Source: Pardosa pseudoannulata
Lineage: Eukaryota > Arthropoda > Arachnida > Araneae > Lycosidae
Direction: 5' to 3'
Assembly: GCA_032207245.1 (NCBI GenBank)
Contig: CM063508.1
Location: forward strand, 95,798,016-95,862,015
DNA length: 64,000 nt
Positions within the stretch are counted from its first letter, which is position 1. Every line of letters begins with the position of its first letter. Positions 43,605 to 48,196 of this stretch are shown one piece after another. The position numbers were made by a program, and so were the translations under genes. A model generated the notes under the pieces. That model made no database searches. It was given only the letters and a program-made list of their open reading frames with translations, and was not told the DNA's origin.

Positions 43605-46076
43605 TCGGTTCTGAGAGATTCCGGGATAGAATTTAAAGAGTACGTATGAAAGTCACTGATTTCGTTTGAATAGGAAAGTTGGCTTACACTGCGGCTTGAG
43701 AAAACATAATCCGTTATGCATTACAAGATAGGAATTAAAATTCTGGTATATAGTTCAGAAAATATTCATATAATTATGTAACAGATATACATAATAAGAA
43801 TGGCGAGTAACGAACGAATAGAGTTGTTCTAAAATTAGTCTAATGGCATAATATTTAATTCTCCATTCCACCGTTTATTCTGGAGAAAAAAAAATCCATA
43901 GATTAATTTATAAACTTGCGTTATCAAGTGGAATTTAGAAGACAGACGCTGAACTTAAGGCGCCTCCACACTATAGTCCACTGCAAGCCATCACCACCGT
44001 CTGGAGGGGCTTTGGCTTATCGTGGCCGATGGCGGCAGACGATAAAATAGCCTTGGCGGACGATGGCTTCGGAGGCGGTTTTTCTCCAAAGATCAAAGGC
44101 AGCCAGATGCGCAACTTAAGTGCGCAGTAGACCCTATGGACGAATCAATGCGCTCAGCTCATTTAGTGGCCCAGCGTGTGGATGCGACCCGTGAACCATC
44201 GTTCGAAGTCACCATCAGGAAGTGGTGAACAACTGGCCATAGTGTGGAGGCTACATTACGTACGTGAAGCTTCAAAGGGCGGTTCGCATGGTACGTATGA
44301 GAAAAGGTTTCGATGCTGCCGGACACGCAAAGCAGTTGATAAAAGAGATAGAATTGGAAAAGACAAAATAATGATTTACGGAAGAATGGTATCATGAAGT
44401 TGTACACAAATTCTTTAAATAACATTTTTTTTTGTGTATGTGTGCGTGTGTATGTAGTATTATATACCGGATGCATAGTAATCCTTAACCGGCTTTTTCC
44501 TCCGCATTGGTTGGTCATAGGCATAATTCTAATTTTTTAAAAAAATGCTTCAAATAAGGTAAAAGTTGTTTTCTGGTACTTAAAAATTTAATTTTGCGAA
44601 AATTTCAAAATATAAAATTTAATATGATCTCTAACATATTTACTAAGCACTGAAATTCGTCGTTAGAACCGTAACCCAAGAAATTCCACTTTTTTGTAAT
44701 AAAAACTGAAATTGATGCTTCAATTAAAAAATTTCAAGATCTTCGTTCAGAGATTAGATAATAGATTAATTGCAGCAATTCCATATCGAAATAGGGTTGC
44801 AACGCTCCCTTCAGAGCAGAAAGGGGATGGAATTAAAAGCTTATTTTACTGAAAAATCCAAAATAAAATTAATTAATTTCCAGTGAAGATCTTCTATATA
44901 AAACTAGACCTGAAAAAGTGCACGGATACAATAGAAACATAATCCGCCATTCAGCTGCCTAAAAAATTGTCAATTTGAATTTGTGGGAAGGGCATCACAC
45001 GAATTTTTAATACTTGTGATCGAGAACTTATGACCAAGACTTTAGAAACGGGAAGTTACCATTGGTCGATTGCATCTGAATGTCGTTAAGGCAAATTTTG
45101 TAGTTGTCTTAGTATACATACTACTTTCTTACCACTTACAGAACGAACAAACTTACAAGCGTAAGAAGAAATTGATCGACTTAAACCTGAACATTGTTGT
45201 AGGGTACGAAAGTGTAGAAAATAAAACAGCTAAACACGAACATGTGCTACCAAATAAGTATTGCAACTGGCAAAGCATGTTTGTTATTAAAACCTAATAG
45301 TTCTTCTACACTATCGCCCCTGTTAAGACACTGTAAACATCATATGGTGAAGGGAAATGGTTTATGAGAGGTGCACAGTACGTGGCCCGTAACATACACC
45401 CATCCACACTGGTTTACGCAGTAGCGTAGTGCGTGAGTCAAGGAGTAGGAATGGCCGCCATCATAGGCCACAGTATAGAGGAGCCGTTACAATTCAAGCA
45501 TCAGCTTCGTGGTCGCAGTAGTCTGTTCTACGATCTTAAGCTTTTTAAAAAACCTTATCATTGACGCTGTACTTTCACATCCCCGTTTCAATAGACTACT
45601 AACCACAAGCCAAAACCAAGACAGACTAAGTGGCTACCAAATACGGAGCGGTTTCGATTTCAGCGTATTGGATTGACCTTGTGGTTTGTTAACCATGGTT
45701 TCCAGTCCAGGTGTGACCAATGGATACGGAATGAATTTGACTTTAGAGAAATGGCGTCCGAAGTTCAACTTTTCTGTTTCGACTCGGTCGCGGTTCGGTT
45801 TTGAAAGCTGATTTCACTTTCTCCCTTTCCATCACAAACATCTGCTAGGACATAATGTTTTAGACTATGGCGCAAATGACTACTTCCATGTACTCAGGAT
45901 TCGGTTGCCACATTCTCTCATTTCACCCATTGGCGCACAATCTTCACGACGCCAATATCTCCTTCCGGTGGCCGCCTAGCCTAACAGTATTCAGTCTTTG
46001 CGTTATCTTTATGTGAAAAATAATTTTTTTTTGTATTTAATAATTGATCAAGCTAAGTTTCATATATTAAATATTG

Positions 46077-46157
<81 letters not shown>

Positions 46158-48164
46158 TAGACCGGGACTTAATTCTTAAAGTGAATTCCTTTCAGATGTC
46201 AAACGATGGAAGAATGACATCTGCTCTTCGATACAACAGCTTGTATGAATCCTATTGTTGGCATGGATGTTCGGAGCCATCCGAAACTGGCCCAATCTCA
46301 TTAGCCGTCATGTAGCAAAGAAGTAAATGGTAGCACTCCAAATCAAACCAAACCAATTTCGTACGGGTACGAATGTATATTGCTTGCAGCGGGATTTGAA
46401 CAACGTGCTATGGTATCGGAAGTCTGTGCCCAACCTATTCGGATATTGTTAGGGTAGTTAGACAGATACAGACCAAAATAGCTCTTAATGGTTCCTTCGT
46501 TAGCAAGCTTAAGTTTTAAAACTTAAAAAAGATTTTAAAAGGGGGAAAATCAACCAAATAAATTGCTTTTACGACCTAGTCTAGCATTCTTTTGCAACCT
46601 GACAGGCATTAAAGTAAATGAAAATAAATCTTTATTTCTGAACAGCAATTGCAGCAAACAGGTATAAAAGTTATTATCTAAACAACACTGTGAGCAAACT
46701 AAGCAAGCATTTTGCAATAAACATAAAACAGAATGCCACAGATGATTATACCTGGGATGAAAAAGACCCACCCCCTCCTTTCCCTAACAAGGCCATCTAA
46801 AAAAAAAATACTTCAGTGATGGGATTGAGATTGTTTAAAATCATTTATAGAAGTTTTGACTATATTTAACTAATTTAAGATAATTAAAACTAATTTTGCC
46901 CAGTTTTGTAATTAAATCAATTAAATTTAATTGTAACCCTGGTCTGGATTCATCATAAGGTGGTAGTACATCTTACACATTTGCCCTAAGATTTGAACTT
47001 TAGAATGATTTTAGAGGTTTAAAATTAGGGATACAATGGATGTCAGTTTGGCTGGATAATGGATACCTGGTCAGTTTCAGCTAGATATCCAGCCGGATGT
47101 CAGTATGTTTCGCACTTTTTCTTTTTGAATTTATTTCAAATAAATCAGCTTTATGTACTTTGTTTTTGCAACCAAATTGAAGTGTTTTTCTCACCTCTTA
47201 TATTTTTTATTTGTCAAGTATTTGTACAAAATTTATTTTAAATTTTTTATTTAAGTTTCAGTATTCAATATCGCAATTCAACATTTTTTTAATTAGAAAA
47301 ATCAAATCTGAATAAAAGCATTTTTAATAGTCCTTAACCTTTCTTCTTTAATGGTTCTTACATATTTATATGAAAAATTTCAAAAACATATTCCCATTTT
47401 TTTTAAAGTAAATTGTATTTGTTATTCTATCCTCCAAAAAAGTAAGTTTTATCTGTTGTGTTCTCAGATACAGAAGCATAATTTTGCAGTTGAGACTGAA
47501 AAAACAATGATTTATGACTCTTTGTAATGAAATCTATAAATAAATCTAATTTTTGTCCATAAAGCTTTTTTTTTCCTATATAATGCTCCAAAATACTTAT
47601 ATGCATTGTTTCATATAGTATATTGTTTAACACTTTGCAATTTTTTTTGTTATATTTATCTTATTTCTCGGTGTATAATTTTTGGCTGGATGTACTGATG
47701 CTCTATAATACTTAACACACTAATACATAATGCTACAAAATACTTATATGCCTTGTTTCATATAGTATATTGTTTAACATTTTGATTTTTTTTGTGTTTT
47801 ATTTATCTTATTTCTCAGTGTATAATTTTTTGTCGGATGTACTGCCGGATAATTGTAATATCCGGCTACTGCCAATTATCCGGTATAGTGGCCGGATAAG
47901 CCAAATGCAGTATGTTGGCCAAATAACTGTAGCATCCCTATTTAAAATGTTAATAACTACAAAATATGTTCAAAACATAGTATAACGACTCTATATTTAA
48001 ATATGATTTTAGTTTGGAAATTCAAAAGGAAATAAAATGATAGGATTTTCAAAAGCCTAAATTTTATTAAATGATAGTTATAAATTTATATAATATGACA
48101 CAATGAAGAAAACAATGGTTTATTTATCTAAACCAAAACATTGAATATTGTTTCATGTTATTCA

Positions 48165-48196
<32 letters not shown>

